A DNA stretch of 44,041 bases from Shewanella sp. (GTDB taxonomy: Bacteria; Pseudomonadota; Gammaproteobacteria; Enterobacterales; Shewanellaceae). The notes beneath the pieces were generated by a model. It was not told the origin of the DNA and did no database searches. It saw only the letters and a list, made by a program, of their open reading frames with translations. The DNA lies in NCBI GenBank assembly GCA_021462625.1, contig JAJNAU010000013.1:1-44041 (forward strand), in the 5' to 3' direction. How positions within the stretch are numbered: the stretch's first letter is position 1; every line of letters starts with the position of its first letter. The position numbers and the translations under genes were made by a program. Below, piece by piece: positions 18,275-28,360 of this stretch.

Positions 18275-19552
18275 TTATTGCTCGCCAGCAACCTGGCTTT
18301 CATTGTGTTCGTACATAAGCAGTGGGCTGGACTCACCTTTAACCACAGATTCGTCAACCACCACTTTAGCCACACCTTCAGTGGAGGGTAGGTCATACAT
18401 GGTATCCAGCAGAATGCCTTCAACAATTGAGCGCAAACCGCGGGCACCGGTTTTACGGGACATGGCTTTCTGGGCGATGGCTTTGAGCGCATCCTCCCGG
18501 AACTCAAGTTCCACCCCTTCCATGTCCAGCAGCGCCGCATACTGTTTGGTCAATGCATTTTTAGGTTGAGACAGGATCTGTACCAGCGCATCTTCATCCA
18601 GTTCCTGCAGTGTTGCCACTACCGGCAGACGACCGATGAACTCGGGGATCAGACCATACTTAACCAAATCTGAGGGTTCGACCTGCAACAGGGTTTCAGA
18701 GACAGACTTTTTGTCACTTTCGCCTTTCACCTGAGCACCGAAACCTATGCCAGAACTTAACTCACAGCGCTGCTCAATCACTTTCTCCAGACCGGCAAAT
18801 GCACCGCCACAGATAAACAGGATCTTGGAGGTATCAACCTGCAAAAATTCCTGCTGTGGATGTTTACGTCCGCCCTGTGGAGGAACTGCAGCAATAGTGC
18901 CTTCTATCAGCTTCAACAGTGCTTGCTGAACCCCTTCTCCGGATACGTCCCGGGTAATAGAAGGGTTGTCTGACTTGCGACTAATCTTGTCGATTTCGTC
19001 AATGTAGACAATACCACGCTGTGCTTTTTCAACATCATAGTCGCACTTCTGCAGCAGCTTCTGGATGATATTTTCTACGTCTTCCCCCACATAACCGGCT
19101 TCGGTCAGGGTGGTGGCATCCGCCATAGTGAAAGGTACGTTCAGACTTCTGGCCAAGGTTTCTGCCAGCAGCGTTTTACCACTGCCAGTTGGGCCAATCA
19201 GCAAAATGTTACTCTTTCCAAGTTCTACATCGTCTTTCGGCGATGTATTTTTCAAGCGCTTGTAGTGGTTGTATACCGCTACAGACAACACCTTCTTCGC
19301 CTGCTCCTGACCGATAACATAATCGTCAAGATGCGCGCACAACTCCTTGGGTGTTGGCAGCTTGTCATGATCCCGCTTAGGTGAGATCTCTCTGATTTCT
19401 TCGCGAATGATGTCGTTGCAAAGTTCAACGCACTCGTCGCAAACGTAAACAGAAGGCCCGGCGATCAGCTTACGCACTTCGTGCTGACTTTTGCCACAAA
19501 AAGAGCAATACAGCAGCTTTCCGCCATCGCCGTTACTTTTGTTGTCACCCAT
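18275..19552 (-). CDS. clpX: ClpX, AAA+ unfoldase subunit of ClpXP
   Basis: 425 residues, the E. coli length. The N-terminal zinc-binding domain has four cysteines (CSFCGKS ... CDECVELC, about residues 16-43). Walker A is GPTGSGKT, the pore loop GYVGED, Walker [10 protein letters not shown], and the tripeptide-type IGF loop reads IGFGAQVKG. It recognises tagged proteins, unfolds them and feeds them to ClpP, its upstream neighbour 86 bp away. Confidence 0.97.
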   Translation of the reverse strand: MGDNKSNGDGGKLLYCSFCGKSQHEVRKLIAGPSVYVCDECVELCNDIIREEIREISPKRDHDKLPTPKELCAHLDDYVIGQEQAKKVLSVAVYNHYKRLKNTSPKDDVELGKSNILLIGPTGSGKTLLAETLARSLNVPFTMADATTLTEAGYVGEDVENIIQKLLQKCDYDVEKAQRGIVYIDEIDKISRKSDNPSITRDVSGEGVQQALLKLIEGTIAAVPPQGGRKHPQQEFLQVDTSKILFICGGAFAGLEKVIEQRCELSSGIGFGAQVKGESDKKSVSETLLQVEPSDLVKYGLIPEFIGRLPVVATLQELDEDALVQILSQPKNALTKQYAALLDMEGVELEFREDALKAIAQKAMSRKTGARGLRSIVEGILLDTMYDLPSTEGVAKVVVDESVVKGESSPLLMYEHNESQVAGEQ

Positions 19553-19638
19553 TCTACTACCTCTTATACAGCCTGTGTTACTGCCAATCTGTGTCGGTCA
19601 TCTCTATGTCATCAGCATAGCTCAACCGACAACGAAAT

Positions 19639-20250
19639 TCAGCTGCGCTTGGTGAGAACAGAATCAACCAGACCGTATTCCACTGACTGTTGGGCGCTCA
19701 TGAAATTATCACGGTCAGTATCGCGTTCGATCACTTCCAGTGGCTGACCGGTATGATCCGCCAGCATCTGGTTGAGTTTCTGTTTAATGCCAAGGATTTC
19801 CTGAGCGTGAATGGCAATATCAGATGCCTGGCCCTGGAATCCACCCAACGGTTGATGGATCATCACACGCGAGTTCGGCAAACAGTGACGTTTACCTTTC
19901 TCTCCGCCTGCGAGCAAAAATGCTCCCATACTGGCGGCCTGACCAATACACACTGTACTGACATGCGGCTTGATATACTGCATAGTGTCATAAATCGCCA
20001 TACCGGCAGTCACACTGCCGCCGGGCGAGTTGATGTACAGATAGATATCCTTGTCTGGACTCTCTGACTCCAGAAACAGCAGCTGCGCCACAATAAGATT
20101 GGCCATATGCTCTTCAACCTGACCAACCAGAAATATCACCCGCTCTTTGAGCAGACGGGAATAGATATCATAGGAGCGCTCGCCCCTGGCAGTTTGTTCA
20201 ACAACCATAGGTACAAGTGCGTTAAGTACAGATTCCGGCGCTTTTTGCAT
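19639..20250 (-). CDS. clpP: ClpP, serine protease subunit of ClpXP/ClpAP
   Basis: 203 residues from the ATG at 20250 ([10 protein letters not shown]), which has an excellent GGAAGGAAG site; upstream in-frame ATGs lie inside the promoter/hairpin region and are rejected. The catalytic triad is Ser107 ([11 protein letters not shown]), His132 (VMIHQPLGG) and Asp181 (DTDRDNF). The short N-terminal segment before [10 protein letters not shown] corresponds to the propeptide. It forms the tetradecameric proteolytic chamber for ClpX. It lies between tig and clpX. Confidence 0.96.
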   Translation of the reverse strand: MQKAPESVLNALVPMVVEQTARGERSYDIYSRLLKERVIFLVGQVEEHMANLIVAQLLFLESESPDKDIYLYINSPGGSVTAGMAIYDTMQYIKPHVSTVCIGQAASMGAFLLAGGEKGKRHCLPNSRVMIHQPLGGFQGQASDIAIHAQEILGIKQKLNQMLADHTGQPLEVIERDTDRDNFMSAQQSVEYGLVDSVLTKRS

Positions 20251-20271
20251 TCTTCCTTCCCTAAAAACGAA

Positions 20272-20305
20272 AATGGTTCGCATGAGAAAAACCATACGAA
20301 CCATT
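20272..20305 (-). other. Hairpin in the tig-clpP intergenic region
   Basis: On the minus strand AATGGTTCGTATG and CATGCGAACCATT form a 13-base stem with one G-U pair and an eight-base loop, followed by TTCGTTTTT. It could terminate tig transcripts, but it also overlaps the -10 region proposed for clpP. Confidence 0.6.
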
Positions 20306-20333
20306 ATAAATGGCCTGAGCCCAAACAAGTCAA
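20306..20333 (-). promoter_or_regulatory. Promoter of clpP, sigma32-like with overlapping TATAAT
   Basis: On the minus strand TTGACT is followed after 12 bases by GGCCATTTA, close to the heat-shock consensus. A TATAAT overlaps its downstream edge (19 bases from the same TTGACT), which could serve sigma70. It lies directly after the tig stop. Confidence 0.55.
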
Positions 20334-20340
20334 GTTTCGT

Positions 20341-21645
20341 TTATACGCGACCGGTAGCTTTGTTCATAAATTCTTCAAAAGCAACTTCTTTATCAGTCAC
20401 TTTTGCAGATTTCAGCAGAGCTTCAACAGCTTGCTCTTCCAGCGCTACATTGCGCATGTTCTGCATCAGCTCCTGGTTGCCGTTGTAGTAGGCTACAACT
20501 TCAGCTGGATCTTCGTAGGCAGAAGCCATAGACTCGATCAGAGCGTTTACGCGCTCGTCGTCAGCCTTCAGCTCATTTGACTTGATAACTTCACCCAACA
20601 ATAGACCGACTTTAACGCGACGCTCAGCTTGCTCAGAGAACAGCTCAGCTGGCAGTTCAGGCATATTAGCACCCTGACCGTCGAAACGCTGCATTGCCTG
20701 CTGACGCAGTACATTGATTTCGCCATCGATCAGCGCTTTTGGCAAGTCGATTTCGTTGTTGGCCAGCAGACCAGCTATCACCTGCTCTTTGATGTTGGCT
20801 TTAAGAGCCTGCGCCAGTTCGCGCTCCATGTTCTTACGGATTTCAACCTTCAGACCTTCAACGCCTTCTTCAGCAATACCAAATTGTTTGGCAAAATCGT
20901 CGTTCACTTCTGGCAGGTTAGCGCCCAGAACGTCAGTCAGAGTGATAGTAAACCTGGCTGCTTTACCTTTCAGGTTTTCAGCGTGGTACTCTTCAGGGAA
21001 GGTTACGTCGATATCGAATTCTTCGCCGACTTTGTGACCCATGATGCCTTCTTCAAATCCAGGGATCATGCGGCCGCTGCCCAGTTGCAGTTCAAAATCT
21101 TCAGCCTTACCACCTTCAAACTCTTCACCATCTACAGAGCCAACAAAGTTGATTTTTACTTTGTCACCTTCTGCCGCTTCACGCGCAACAGTTTCATACT
21201 GAGCGTGCTGCTTGCGCAGGGTGTCAATCATGCTGTCTACGTCGGCGTCAGCCACAGTGACAACGGGCTTTTCAACTTCGATAGCATCCAGATCTTTCAG
21301 TTCTACTTCTGGATAAACTTCAAAAGTTGCCACAAACTCAAATGCGTTGTCTTTGGTTTCACCAGGAATAAAGGTTGGTGCCCCCGCAGGGTTGAGCTTC
21401 TCAGCGATAATAGCTTCGATAAAGTTACGCTGCATAACCTGACCGGTTACATCCTGACGGATTGCAGCACCATAGCGCTTGGCAATTACACTTGCAGGTA
21501 CTTTGCCTGGACGGAAACCTGGCATACGAGCACGCTTGGCTTCTTGCTTCAGGCTTTCTGCAACCAGCTTTTCAATTTGCTCAGCTGGTACGGAGATAGT
21601 CAGGCGACGCTCCAAGCCTTGAGTTGTTTCAACAGAAACTTGCAT
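20341..21645 (-). CDS. tig: Trigger factor, ribosome-associated chaperone and prolyl isomerase
   Basis: 434 residues (E. coli 432). The N-terminal ribosome-binding domain contains the signature GFRPGKVP around residues 43-50. The FKBP-type isomerase domain lies at about 150-240 ([39 protein letters not shown]), and the helical C-terminal chaperone domain follows. It binds nascent chains at the exit tunnel near protein L23. CGAGG lies in front of the ATG. It opens the tig-clpP-clpX-lon-hupB-ppiD block; the upstream leader is long. Confidence 0.97.
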   Translation of the reverse strand: MQVSVETTQGLERRLTISVPAEQIEKLVAESLKQEAKRARMPGFRPGKVPASVIAKRYGAAIRQDVTGQVMQRNFIEAIIAEKLNPAGAPTFIPGETKDNAFEFVATFEVYPEVELKDLDAIEVEKPVVTVADADVDSMIDTLRKQHAQYETVAREAAEGDKVKINFVGSVDGEEFEGGKAEDFELQLGSGRMIPGFEEGIMGHKVGEEFDIDVTFPEEYHAENLKGKAARFTITLTDVLGANLPEVNDDFAKQFGIAEEGVEGLKVEIRKNMERELAQALKANIKEQVIAGLLANNEIDLPKALIDGEINVLRQQAMQRFDGQGANMPELPAELFSEQAERRVKVGLLLGEVIKSNELKADDERVNALIESMASAYEDPAEVVAYYNGNQELMQNMRNVALEEQAVEALLKSAKVTDKEVAFEEFMNKATGRV

Positions 21646-22062
21646 TGTTTTACCTCGAAATATATCTAACGTCCTTTGGAATAGCCGAATGACTCAACTA
21701 TTTAGGTATTCGTTTCTTGATCTAAAATTATCGCTCTAATGCACATTACCAATCAGCATAGAATTGCTCACTCAGCGAGAATGAAAAGCTGCGTAGACAA
21801 GACGCCCCTGCTGAAGGTCTATTGGAATAAATCAAAGCTGGGTAACGCGTTATACGCGACTTTCAACTCGTCCTCCGGGAGCGTGTCTGCTTCACGATTC
21901 CTGCGCCAAACTGCCTCACCGTTGCACCACGATGCCATGACCAATTTGGCTTGCACTCGAATCGTGGACACCGCTCTGAGGAGATCAATCATCTATGTGG
22001 ATTGGTATTAGAACTGAGTTCCGGCACCTGTCGCTCATACTGATTAATCATCAAGACGCGGT
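21646..22062 (-). other. Long untranslated leader of tig, no gene seen
   Basis: About 410 bases separate the tig start from the nearest good promoter, and I find no convincing coding sequence here. The stretch contains inverted repeats, for example CCACGAT (21927-21933) with ATCGTGG (21961-21967) and a nested CCA/TGG pair, so a folded leader or a small RNA is possible. I recognise no known RNA family. Confidence 0.35.
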
Positions 22063-22091
22063 ATTATAGCCAGCGATTTTTTCAGAGTCGA
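22063..22091 (-). promoter_or_regulatory. Sigma70 promoter upstream of tig
   Basis: On the minus strand TCGACT and a perfect TATAAT are 17 bases apart. It starts just beyond the tRNA operon terminator and points to tig. Confidence 0.6.
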
Positions 22092-22111
22092 GGGGCAATA
22101 GGTGTTTACAA

Positions 22112-22151
22112 GACATAAAAAAAAGCGACCTCAGGTCGCTTTTTTTATGTC
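22112..22151. terminator. Terminator of the tRNA operon
   Basis: A 40-base perfect palindrome centred on AGCGACCTCAGGTCGCT has eight A residues before it and seven T residues after it. It ends the Pro-Arg-His tRNA transcript on the minus strand, 14 bases past tRNA-His. Confidence 0.9.
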
Positions 22152-22164
22152 TTTTTCAAAGAAG

Positions 22165-22241
22165 TGGGGTGGCTAATGGGACTCGAACCCACGACAACTG
22201 GAATCACAATCCAGGGCTCTACCAACTGAGCTATAGCCACC
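22165..22241 (-). tRNA. tRNA-His (GTG anticodon)
   Basis: The minus strand gives a full cloverleaf starting GGTGGCTATAGCTCAG, with anticodon loop TTGTGAT and the T-loop GTTCGAGTC, ending GCCACC-CCA. The CCA is encoded. The extra 5' G at 22241 is the G-1 characteristic of tRNA-His. Confidence 0.97.
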
Positions 22242-22248
22242 ACTGATA

Positions 22249-22325
22249 TGGTACGCCCGGCAGGATTCGAACCTGCGACCATCCGCTTAGAAGGCGGATG
22301 CTCTATCCAACTGAGCTACGGGCGC
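22249..22325 (-). tRNA. tRNA-Arg (TCT anticodon)
   Basis: A cloverleaf on the minus strand starts GCGCCCGTAGCTCAG, with anticodon loop CTTCTAA (TCT), T-loop GGTTCGAATCC, discriminator A and encoded CCA. Seven bases separate it from tRNA-His. Confidence 0.96.
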
Positions 22326-22395
22326 ATGATCGGCAGAATTGCTTCTGTATCCTGTCCGACAACAAAGCACTTGCTTTTGCTTTGCTTTTGAAAAC

Positions 22396-22472
22396 TGGTC
22401 GGTGATAGAGGATTCGAACCTCTGACCCTCTGCTCCCAAAGCAGATGCGCTACCGGACTGCGCTAATCACCG
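22396..22472 (-). tRNA. tRNA-Pro (TGG anticodon)
   Basis: A cloverleaf on the minus strand starts CGGTGATTAGCGCAG, with anticodon loop TTTGGGA (TGG), T-loop GGTTCGAATCC, and ends CACCG-A-CCA. It is first in the operon; a 70-bp spacer separates it from tRNA-Arg. Confidence 0.96.
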
Positions 22473-22616
22473 ATTTATATTGTTTATTATTGCCTGGCCA
22501 TTTGAATCAGAGGGTCACCCTCAGCTCCACTCTCTTGTACGAGCCGGGATGCGTAAGCTAAACCCCGAGTGTTCTGTTAACCACCTTAATCGGGCTGGAT
22601 ACCGGTAACGGTGCGC

Positions 22617-22646
22617 ATAGTATCTGCTAGGCTCCGCGGGCGTCAA
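22617..22646 (-). promoter_or_regulatory. Stable-RNA promoter of the tRNA operon
   Basis: On the minus strand TTGACG and TACTAT are 18 bases apart, and the -10 is followed immediately by GCGC, the GC-rich discriminator typical of stringently controlled tRNA and rRNA promoters. The resulting leader before tRNA-Pro is about 135 nt, in which I see no further gene. Confidence 0.75.
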
Positions 22647-22769
22647 TGTTTTTTTTAAGCCTGTGAATTACATGCCGATAATTACAGCAATCCAGAGCAT
22701 TTTCAGGCTGCCCACAGTTGATTGCCGGATTCGCAAACACAGCTTTCGACCAGCTTAATGGTTGTGGCA

Positions 22770-22798
22770 ATGACACTGAATTGTCCCACTGATAGAAT
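22770..22798 (+). promoter_or_regulatory. Sigma70 promoter of folD
   Basis: ATGACA and TAGAAT are separated by 17 bases, about 40 bases before the folD ATG. Confidence 0.65.
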
Positions 22799-22839
22799 AC
22801 TGCGCAATTCAGCGCCCGCAGTTAAGGATAGATAATACC

Positions 22840-23700
22840 ATGACAGCCAAGTTAATTGACGGCAAAACTATTGCCCAAGCCATCCGTAATCAGGTCGCCA
22901 CTAAAGTCGCCGATCGCAAGGCAGCCGGAATGCGAGCTCCCGGATTGGCGGTTATTCTGGTGGGTCAGGATCCTGCTTCTCAGGTTTATGTCGGCAATAA
23001 GCGCAAAGCGTGCGAGGAAGTGAGTTTTGTTTCCAAATCCTATGATTTGCCCACAAACACCAGTGAGAAAGAGTTACTGGCACTGATCGATGAATGCAAT
23101 CAGGATGAAACCATTAACGGTATTCTGGTTCAGCTGCCGCTACCCGAACATATTAATGCCGCCAAAGTGTTGGAACGTATTACACCCGATAAAGACGTGG
23201 ATGGCTTTCATCCCTACAATGTCGGCCGTCTGTGTCAACGAATTCCGGTTCTGCGCCCCTGTACTCCAAAGGGGATTATGACGCTGATCCGTGCTACCGG
23301 CATTGACACCTGCGGAATTGATGCCGTCATTGTTGGCGCGTCCAACATAGTGGGGCGCCCGATGTCACTGGAATTGCTGCTGGCTGGATGTACCACCACT
23401 GTCTGTCACCGTTTCACCAAAGATTTGGAAGCTAAAGTACGCAGTGCCGATTTGCTGGTTGTCGCCGTCGGCAAGCCTGGGTTTATTCCAGGCGACTGGA
23501 TTAAGCCTGGCGCAGTCGTGATTGATGTGGGTATCAACCGACTGGAAACCGGCAAGTTGGTCGGTGATGTCCAGTTTGACCAGGCGGCACAGCGCGCTGC
23601 CTTTATCACGCCGGTTCCCGGTGGCGTAGGCCCAATGACCATTGCCAGCCTGCTGGAAAATACCCTGTATGCTGCAGAGCGTTTCCACGATCACAGGTAA
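22840..23700 (+). CDS. folD: FolD, bifunctional methylenetetrahydrofolate dehydrogenase / cyclohydrolase
   Basis: 286 residues, standard length. It contains the catalytic Tyr and Lys in [11 protein letters not shown] (about residues 50-60), [16 protein letters not shown], the NADP-binding [10 protein letters not shown] (about 166-175) and the family signature [14 protein letters not shown] near the end. It interconverts 5,10-methylene- and 10-formyl-THF in one-carbon metabolism. It is a single gene with its own promoter, convergent with cysS. Confidence 0.97.
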   Translation: MTAKLIDGKTIAQAIRNQVATKVADRKAAGMRAPGLAVILVGQDPASQVYVGNKRKACEEVSFVSKSYDLPTNTSEKELLALIDECNQDETINGILVQLPLPEHINAAKVLERITPDKDVDGFHPYNVGRLCQRIPVLRPCTPKGIMTLIRATGIDTCGIDAVIVGASNIVGRPMSLELLLAGCTTTVCHRFTKDLEAKVRSADLLVVAVGKPGFIPGDWIKPGAVVIDVGINRLETGKLVGDVQFDQAAQRAAFITPVPGGVGPMTIASLLENTLYAAERFHDHR

Positions 23701-23772
23701 TATCGGTTTCCAAATCCAGTCAAGTCGGCAATAGCCGACATTTTTAAGAGAAATCCACAGATAAGTCAGTGT

Positions 23773-23809
23773 AAAAAAATGCCGGTCGCTGTATCCAGTA
23801 CCGGCATTT
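23773..23809. terminator. Shared terminator between folD and cysS
   Basis: A ten-base perfect stem AAATGCCGGT / ACCGGCATTT with a 13-base loop has a seven-base T-run on the minus strand. It serves cysS best and can also stop folD. Confidence 0.75.
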
Positions 23810-23834
23810 CACTTGTCAGCGTTGACTGGTTGAC

Positions 23835-25214
23835 TTACTTTTTGCGCCAGGTGGTACCGGCCAGGCCATCTTCGAGTACGACATTCAGCGCATTCAGGCG
23901 ATCACGGGCTGCATCAGCAGCAGGCCAATCTTTCTCGGCGCGGGCACGATTACGCTCAACGATCAGGGCTTCAATTTCAGCCACTTCGTCATCGCTACCC
24001 TCACCTTTGAAGAAGGTGTCGACATCCAGACTCATAATCCCCAGCACATCGGCCAATTGCTTCATTGCAACACCCAGAGCAGACGCCGCCGCCAGATCTT
24101 CGTCCTTCAAACGGTTAATCTCACGCACCATATCAAACAGTACTGAGTAAGCTTCCGGAGTGTTAAAGTCATCATTCATAGCGTCTTTAAAGCGGGCCAC
24201 ATATTGCTCAGCACCGGCTGCTGCTACCGTCAAATCCAGTCCCTTTAGCGCAGTGTACATACGCTCCAGTGATGCGCGAGCCTGCTTGAGGTTGTCTTCA
24301 GAGTAGTTCAGCTGGCTGCGATAGTGACCTGACAGCAAGAAATAACGCACCGTCTGCGCGTCATAATGCGCCAATACATCACGAACGGTGAAGAAGTTGC
24401 CCAAGGACTTGGACATCTTTTCCTTATCCACCATCACCATACCTGTGTGCATCCAGTAGTTCACATAAGGCGTGTCATGGGCACAGCAGGACTGGGCGAT
24501 TTCGTTTTCATGGTGCGGGAACTGCAGATCAGAGCCGCCGCCATGAATATCAAAGTGCATTCCCAACTGCTTGCTGTTCATTGCAGAACATTCAATGTGC
24601 CAGCCAGGACGTCCTGGCCCCCATGGCGATTCCCAGGTAGGCTCACCCGGCTTGGACATTTTCCACAGCACAAAATCCATCGGATTATGTTTGTGCTCGT
24701 CTACTTCTACACGGGCTCCCGCCTGCAACTGCTCCAGGTCCTGACCTGACAGACGGCCATAGTCAGGGAAAGATGGCACACTGAACAGCACGTCACCGTT
24801 GTCCGCTAAATAGGCATGACCACGGGCAATCAACAGTTCCACCATCTCAATGATCTCTGGGATATGCAGCGTAGCACGGGGCTCAAAATCAGGGCGCAGC
24901 ATGTTCAGGGCATCAAAGTCAGCGTGCATTTCACCGATTAAACGCTCAGTCAACGACTCACAGGTTTCGCCGTTTTCATTGGCACGCTTGATGATTTTGT
25001 CATCCACGTCAGTGATATTACGCTGGAAATTGACTTCATAACCCAAGTATCTGAGATAACGCACTATCATGTCGAAAGAAACAAAAGTACGGCCATGGCC
25101 AATATGACACAGGTCGTAAATCGTCACACCACACACATACATTCCGACTTGACCCGGATGTATTGGTTTGAATTCCTCTTTCTGACGACTGATGCTGTTG
25201 TAAATCTTCAACAT
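23835..25214 (-). CDS. cysS: Cysteinyl-tRNA synthetase
   Basis: 459 residues from the ATG at 25214 ([15 protein letters not shown]), which matches E. coli CysS (461); an in-frame ATG six codons upstream is less likely. The class I motifs are HIGHGRTF (HIGH) and [11 protein letters not shown] (KMSKS). The zinc ligands are Cys in YVCGVTIYD and the C-H-E set around [10 protein letters not shown] and [10 protein letters not shown]. It charges tRNA-Cys. It is divergent from ppiB, an arrangement shared with E. coli. Confidence 0.97.
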   Translation of the reverse strand: MLKIYNSISRQKEEFKPIHPGQVGMYVCGVTIYDLCHIGHGRTFVSFDMIVRYLRYLGYEVNFQRNITDVDDKIIKRANENGETCESLTERLIGEMHADFDALNMLRPDFEPRATLHIPEIIEMVELLIARGHAYLADNGDVLFSVPSFPDYGRLSGQDLEQLQAGARVEVDEHKHNPMDFVLWKMSKPGEPTWESPWGPGRPGWHIECSAMNSKQLGMHFDIHGGGSDLQFPHHENEIAQSCCAHDTPYVNYWMHTGMVMVDKEKMSKSLGNFFTVRDVLAHYDAQTVRYFLLSGHYRSQLNYSEDNLKQARASLERMYTALKGLDLTVAAAGAEQYVARFKDAMNDDFNTPEAYSVLFDMVREINRLKDEDLAAASALGVAMKQLADVLGIMSLDVDTFFKGEGSDDEVAEIEALIVERNRARAEKDWPAADAARDRLNALNVVLEDGLAGTTWRKK

Positions 25215-25390
25215 AGATATCTCTTTAACCATTTCTGCTCAGGATAAAACGAGGTGTCAGTCTACCATGCCGCTAAACGCCCTTGCATCAGATATCTTTG
25301 CAATTGCAGCAACGCAAAAACACACTTTTCGCGTTGAGACTGATAAGTTAGAATCCGCTACAACTTTCAGAAGCAATTGAGTATCGAAAT

Positions 25391-25885
25391 ATGATTACTT
25401 TGCACACCAATCACGGCGACATCAAACTGCAGATGTTCGCAGACAAGGCCCCGACCACCGTTGAAAACTTCGTTCAGTACGCCAAAGACGGGTTTTTCGA
25501 TGGCACCATTTTTCACCGTGTTATCGACGGATTTATGATTCAGGGCGGCGGTTTTACTGAAAACATGCAGCAGAAACCTACCCGTGACACAATCAAAAAC
25601 GAAGCCAATAACGGCCTGTCCAACAAAGCAGGTACCATTGCCATGGCCCGCACATCTGATCCGCACTCGGCTACCTGTCAATTCTTCATCAACGTGAACG
25701 ACAATACTTTCCTGGATTTCAAAAATGAGTCCATGCAGGGTTGGGGTTACTGTGTTTTCGGCGAAGTGGTGGAAGGTATGGATGTAGTCGATGCCATTAA
25801 AGACGTCAATACCCGTAACCACGGCATGCACCAGGATGTACCGGTTGACAATGTCGTCATCCAAAGCGTGACGGTAGAGGAATAA
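25391..25885 (+). CDS. ppiB: PpiB, cytoplasmic cyclophilin-type prolyl isomerase
   Basis: 164 residues, same as E. coli PpiB, with no signal peptide. The cyclophilin core is clear: [15 protein letters not shown] (catalytic Arg and Phe), [19 protein letters not shown], and [16 protein letters not shown]. It catalyses proline cis-trans isomerisation in the cytoplasm. lpxH follows after nine bases, so they form one operon, as in E. coli. Confidence 0.96.
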   Translation: MITLHTNHGDIKLQMFADKAPTTVENFVQYAKDGFFDGTIFHRVIDGFMIQGGGFTENMQQKPTRDTIKNEANNGLSNKAGTIAMARTSDPHSATCQFFINVNDNTFLDFKNESMQGWGYCVFGEVVEGMDVVDAIKDVNTRNHGMHQDVPVDNVVIQSVTVEE

Positions 25886-25894
25886 TCCTCCCGG

Positions 25895-26605
25895 ATGCGC
25901 ACTCTTATTATCGGCGATCTGCACCTGAGTGCCGATCGACCGGATATCACCACCGCTTTTTGCCGCTTTCTGGACAATCTGCCTGATGATACCCAGGCAC
26001 TTTACATCCTCGGAGATCTATTTGAAGTGTGGGTTGGCGATGACATTGCCGAGCCTTTTGCCACAGAGCTAGCCAAGCACATCAAAGCGGTATCCTGTCG
26101 TTTGCCTGTGTACTTCATTCACGGCAACAGGGATTTCATGCTGGGTAAGCAATTCGCCAAACAAGCCGGCATGCAACTTCTGCCGGAAGTGTTTCTGACG
26201 TCACTCTATGGTCAACAAACAGTGCTTCTTCATGGTGACAGCCTGTGTACCCTGGATGAAGCTTATCAGCGCTTCCGACGATTTCGCACAGTCCCCCTGT
26301 TTCGCTGGATATACTCCAAGCTGCCTAAACGAAAGCGTCTGCAAATTGCGGCGGATCTTCGCGGCAAAAGCAAACGGGATAATCAAAGCAAAAGCGAAGA
26401 GATTATGGATGTGGAATCTTCCGCCGTCGCTGACCTGATGAAGACGTCAGGGGCAATCCAAATGATCCACGGCCACACCCACAGGCCCGCAATCCACAAG
26501 CTGAATAACGAGCAAACCCGAATGGTGGTGGGCGACTGGTACCATCAGGGCAGTGTATTGACCATTACTCCCCAGGGCAGTGAGTTGAGCACACTGCCGT
26601 TGTGA
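25895..26605 (+). CDS. lpxH: LpxH, UDP-2,3-diacylglucosamine diphosphatase
   Basis: 236 residues, like E. coli LpxH (240). All metal-binding blocks of the calcineurin-like phosphoesterase fold are present: [32 protein letters not shown] and HGHTHRP. It splits UDP-diacylglucosamine to lipid X and UMP in lipid A synthesis at the inner-membrane surface. It is second in the ppiB operon. Confidence 0.96.
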   Translation: MRTLIIGDLHLSADRPDITTAFCRFLDNLPDDTQALYILGDLFEVWVGDDIAEPFATELAKHIKAVSCRLPVYFIHGNRDFMLGKQFAKQAGMQLLPEVFLTSLYGQQTVLLHGDSLCTLDEAYQRFRRFRTVPLFRWIYSKLPKRKRLQIAADLRGKSKRDNQSKSEEIMDVESSAVADLMKTSGAIQMIHGHTHRPAIHKLNNEQTRMVVGDWYHQGSVLTITPQGSELSTLPL

Positions 26606-26615
26606 TGTTGAAACA

Positions 26616-26639
26616 TCAGGGCCTGGAAAGCGGCCCTGA
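26616..26639. terminator. Hairpin between convergent lpxH and miaE
   Basis: A perfect eight-base stem TCAGGGCC / GGCCCTGA with an eight-base loop lies between the two converging genes. There is no T-run on either side, so it is only a possible terminator. Confidence 0.4.
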
Positions 26640-26656
26640 CACTTACTGCTACCGCA

Positions 26657-27445
26657 CTATGACACTGGTGACAGAGCCTCCGCCGGCGTACCGCTGTGAA
26701 AGCGAAATTCAGTATCATGTTCACAGATTAATCTGACTTCCAATTCCCGCCAATAGGCCACCCTCGCATCTATCGGCTCATCTGCAACCTGCTGAGCAAG
26801 CGCCAGATAATCCTGATAATGCCTGGCTTCTGAGCGCAATAACGAGACGTAAAACTTTTCCAGTTCAACATCCATATAAGGCGCAAGTGCTGCGAATCGT
26901 TCACAGGATCGCGCCTCAATAAAAGCACCAACTATGAGGCGGTCAATCAGCGTTAGGGGCTCATAAGTGCGGACGTGGCGCATCAGATCCCTGGCGTACC
27001 GGCCAGCCCGCAGATTCTGATATTTGATGCCCCTTGCCTGCATGATCTCCAGCACCTGTTCAAAGTGATGAAATTCCTCCCTTACTAATCGCAGCATTTT
27101 ATTGATCAGTTCATCACCCCAACTGACACCGGGTTTGACCTGTATTGGCCCTTTAAGGCCACTCTTGGAGAAATCCCGGGCCAGAAATGCGTGTATATCT
27201 CTGTCATTATGATAAACAAACTCTTCATAGGGTCTCGCCCACGCCAGCAACTGCTCACCACTTTTCTCGTCCACCCCATACTTTCTCACCATAAACAGCG
27301 CATTCTGGGCAGCTTTGAGCTCACAATTACAATGGTCTATCAGAATTAACGACAAGTTTTCCTGTTGACAGGCTAGCCGGATCCAAGCTTGGGAAGTCTG
27401 ACAGCCCAAGAAGTCGATGACCGGCGCCAACAGCGACTGATACAT
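26657..27445 (-). CDS. miaE: MiaE, tRNA 2-methylthio-N6-isopentenyladenosine hydroxylase
   Basis: 262 residues from the ATG at 27445 (MYQSLLAPVIDFLG) with AGGA in front; a longer frame adds 25 residues that do not resemble the family. It is a ferritin-like di-iron enzyme with carboxylate/histidine ligands in NCELKAAQNAL, REEFHHFEQVL, EARSCERF and SEARHYQDYL. It hydroxylates the side chain of ms2i6A at position 37 of certain tRNAs using oxygen. E. coli lacks it while Salmonella and many marine gammaproteobacteria have it. The gene stands alone. Confidence 0.93.
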   Translation of the reverse strand: MYQSLLAPVIDFLGCQTSQAWIRLACQQENLSLILIDHCNCELKAAQNALFMVRKYGVDEKSGEQLLAWARPYEEFVYHNDRDIHAFLARDFSKSGLKGPIQVKPGVSWGDELINKMLRLVREEFHHFEQVLEIMQARGIKYQNLRAGRYARDLMRHVRTYEPLTLIDRLIVGAFIEARSCERFAALAPYMDVELEKFYVSLLRSEARHYQDYLALAQQVADEPIDARVAYWRELEVRLICEHDTEFRFHSGTPAEALSPVS

Positions 27446-27662
27446 AGGTATTTCCTGTATATGTTGACGATGAATTGATGGTCCCACCGTCTTCCTTTGT
27501 AAACAAGTTGATGCATCCATTCGTTCATACGTATTAAAGCCCGCTGCTTATTTATCAACCACTTGACCAATGTTAAAAATTAGTTATTAAATGAAGGGGT
27601 ACAGTATCAGTTCGTCTGATGTTTGGCGAGCACCTGGCTTCAGCTAAACGAGGATAGTTACA

Positions 27663-28259
27663 ATGATATTGAATCACTTGATAGGGCTGTATACACATCC
27701 CAAACAGGAATGGCTGGCAATTGAGCGCAATCACGAAAAAGCCGGCAGCAGCTTAAGCCATATTTTGCTGATCTCGCTGATCCCTGCGATCTGTGCGTAC
27801 ATTGCCAATACCCAAATAGGCTGGAACCCAGGCGTAGGAGAGCCGCTGTTTCTGACACAGCAAAGTGCTCTGTTTATGTCCGTGGGCATCTATTTTGGTC
27901 TGATTGCCGGCGTGTTTGGACTGGCTTATCTGGTGTACTGGATGGCCAATACTTTCGATGTAAAACCTAGCTACACCCAGGCCCTGGAGCTGGCTGTCTA
28001 CACAGCGACGCCGCTGTTTATGGTGGGATTTTCGGCTCTCTATCCCGAGCTTTGGTTCATCATGCTGGTTGGTTTGCTGGGATTGAGCTACTCAGTATAC
28101 TTGCTGTACACAGGCGTCCCGATCCTGATGCGTATGCCGGAAGAAAAGGGATTTATCTATGCCAGTTCCGTGGTCACCTGCGGTTTGGTGCTGCTGGTTG
28201 CGTTAATGGGGACCAGCGTTATGCTCTGGTCCTACGGACTGGGTCCTGCGATTCAATAG
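27663..28259 (+). CDS. Yip1-family inner-membrane protein (YohC-like)
   Basis: 198 residues with five predicted membrane segments (around 35-50, 70-95, 110-130, 130-150 and 170-190) and the Yip1 start pattern HLIGLYTHPKQEWLAIE. It is related to E. coli YohC. The function of bacterial Yip1 proteins is not established. AACGAGG lies in front of the ATG. It is a single gene with a clear terminator behind it. Confidence 0.85.
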   Translation: MILNHLIGLYTHPKQEWLAIERNHEKAGSSLSHILLISLIPAICAYIANTQIGWNPGVGEPLFLTQQSALFMSVGIYFGLIAGVFGLAYLVYWMANTFDVKPSYTQALELAVYTATPLFMVGFSALYPELWFIMLVGLLGLSYSVYLLYTGVPILMRMPEEKGFIYASSVVTCGLVLLVALMGTSVMLWSYGLGPAIQ

Positions 28260-28326
28260 TTCATTATTAACTGCATGATATGCAGGCAAAAACCTCCTAC
28301 CTTTGATAATTGACTGAGAGATATAG

Positions 28327-28353
28327 AAAACCGGCTATCAGGCCGGTTTTCTT
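28327..28353. terminator. Bidirectional terminator between the Yip1 gene and a small minus-strand ORF
   Basis: The stem AAAACCGGC / GCCGGTTTT (nine bases, six-base loop) has T residues available on both strands. Confidence 0.8.
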
Positions 28354-28360
28354 GATTCGA

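Noticed and set aside
20629..21669. A 346-codon open frame on the plus strand over tig
   Set aside because: It is antisense to trigger factor, which is unmistakable. The translation is rich in Phe, Cys and His and shows no family features.
21739..22011. A 90-codon plus-strand frame in the tig leader
   Set aside because: It has no ribosome-binding site, its composition is unlike neighbouring genes, and it lies opposite a leader with inverted repeats. I treat it as chance.
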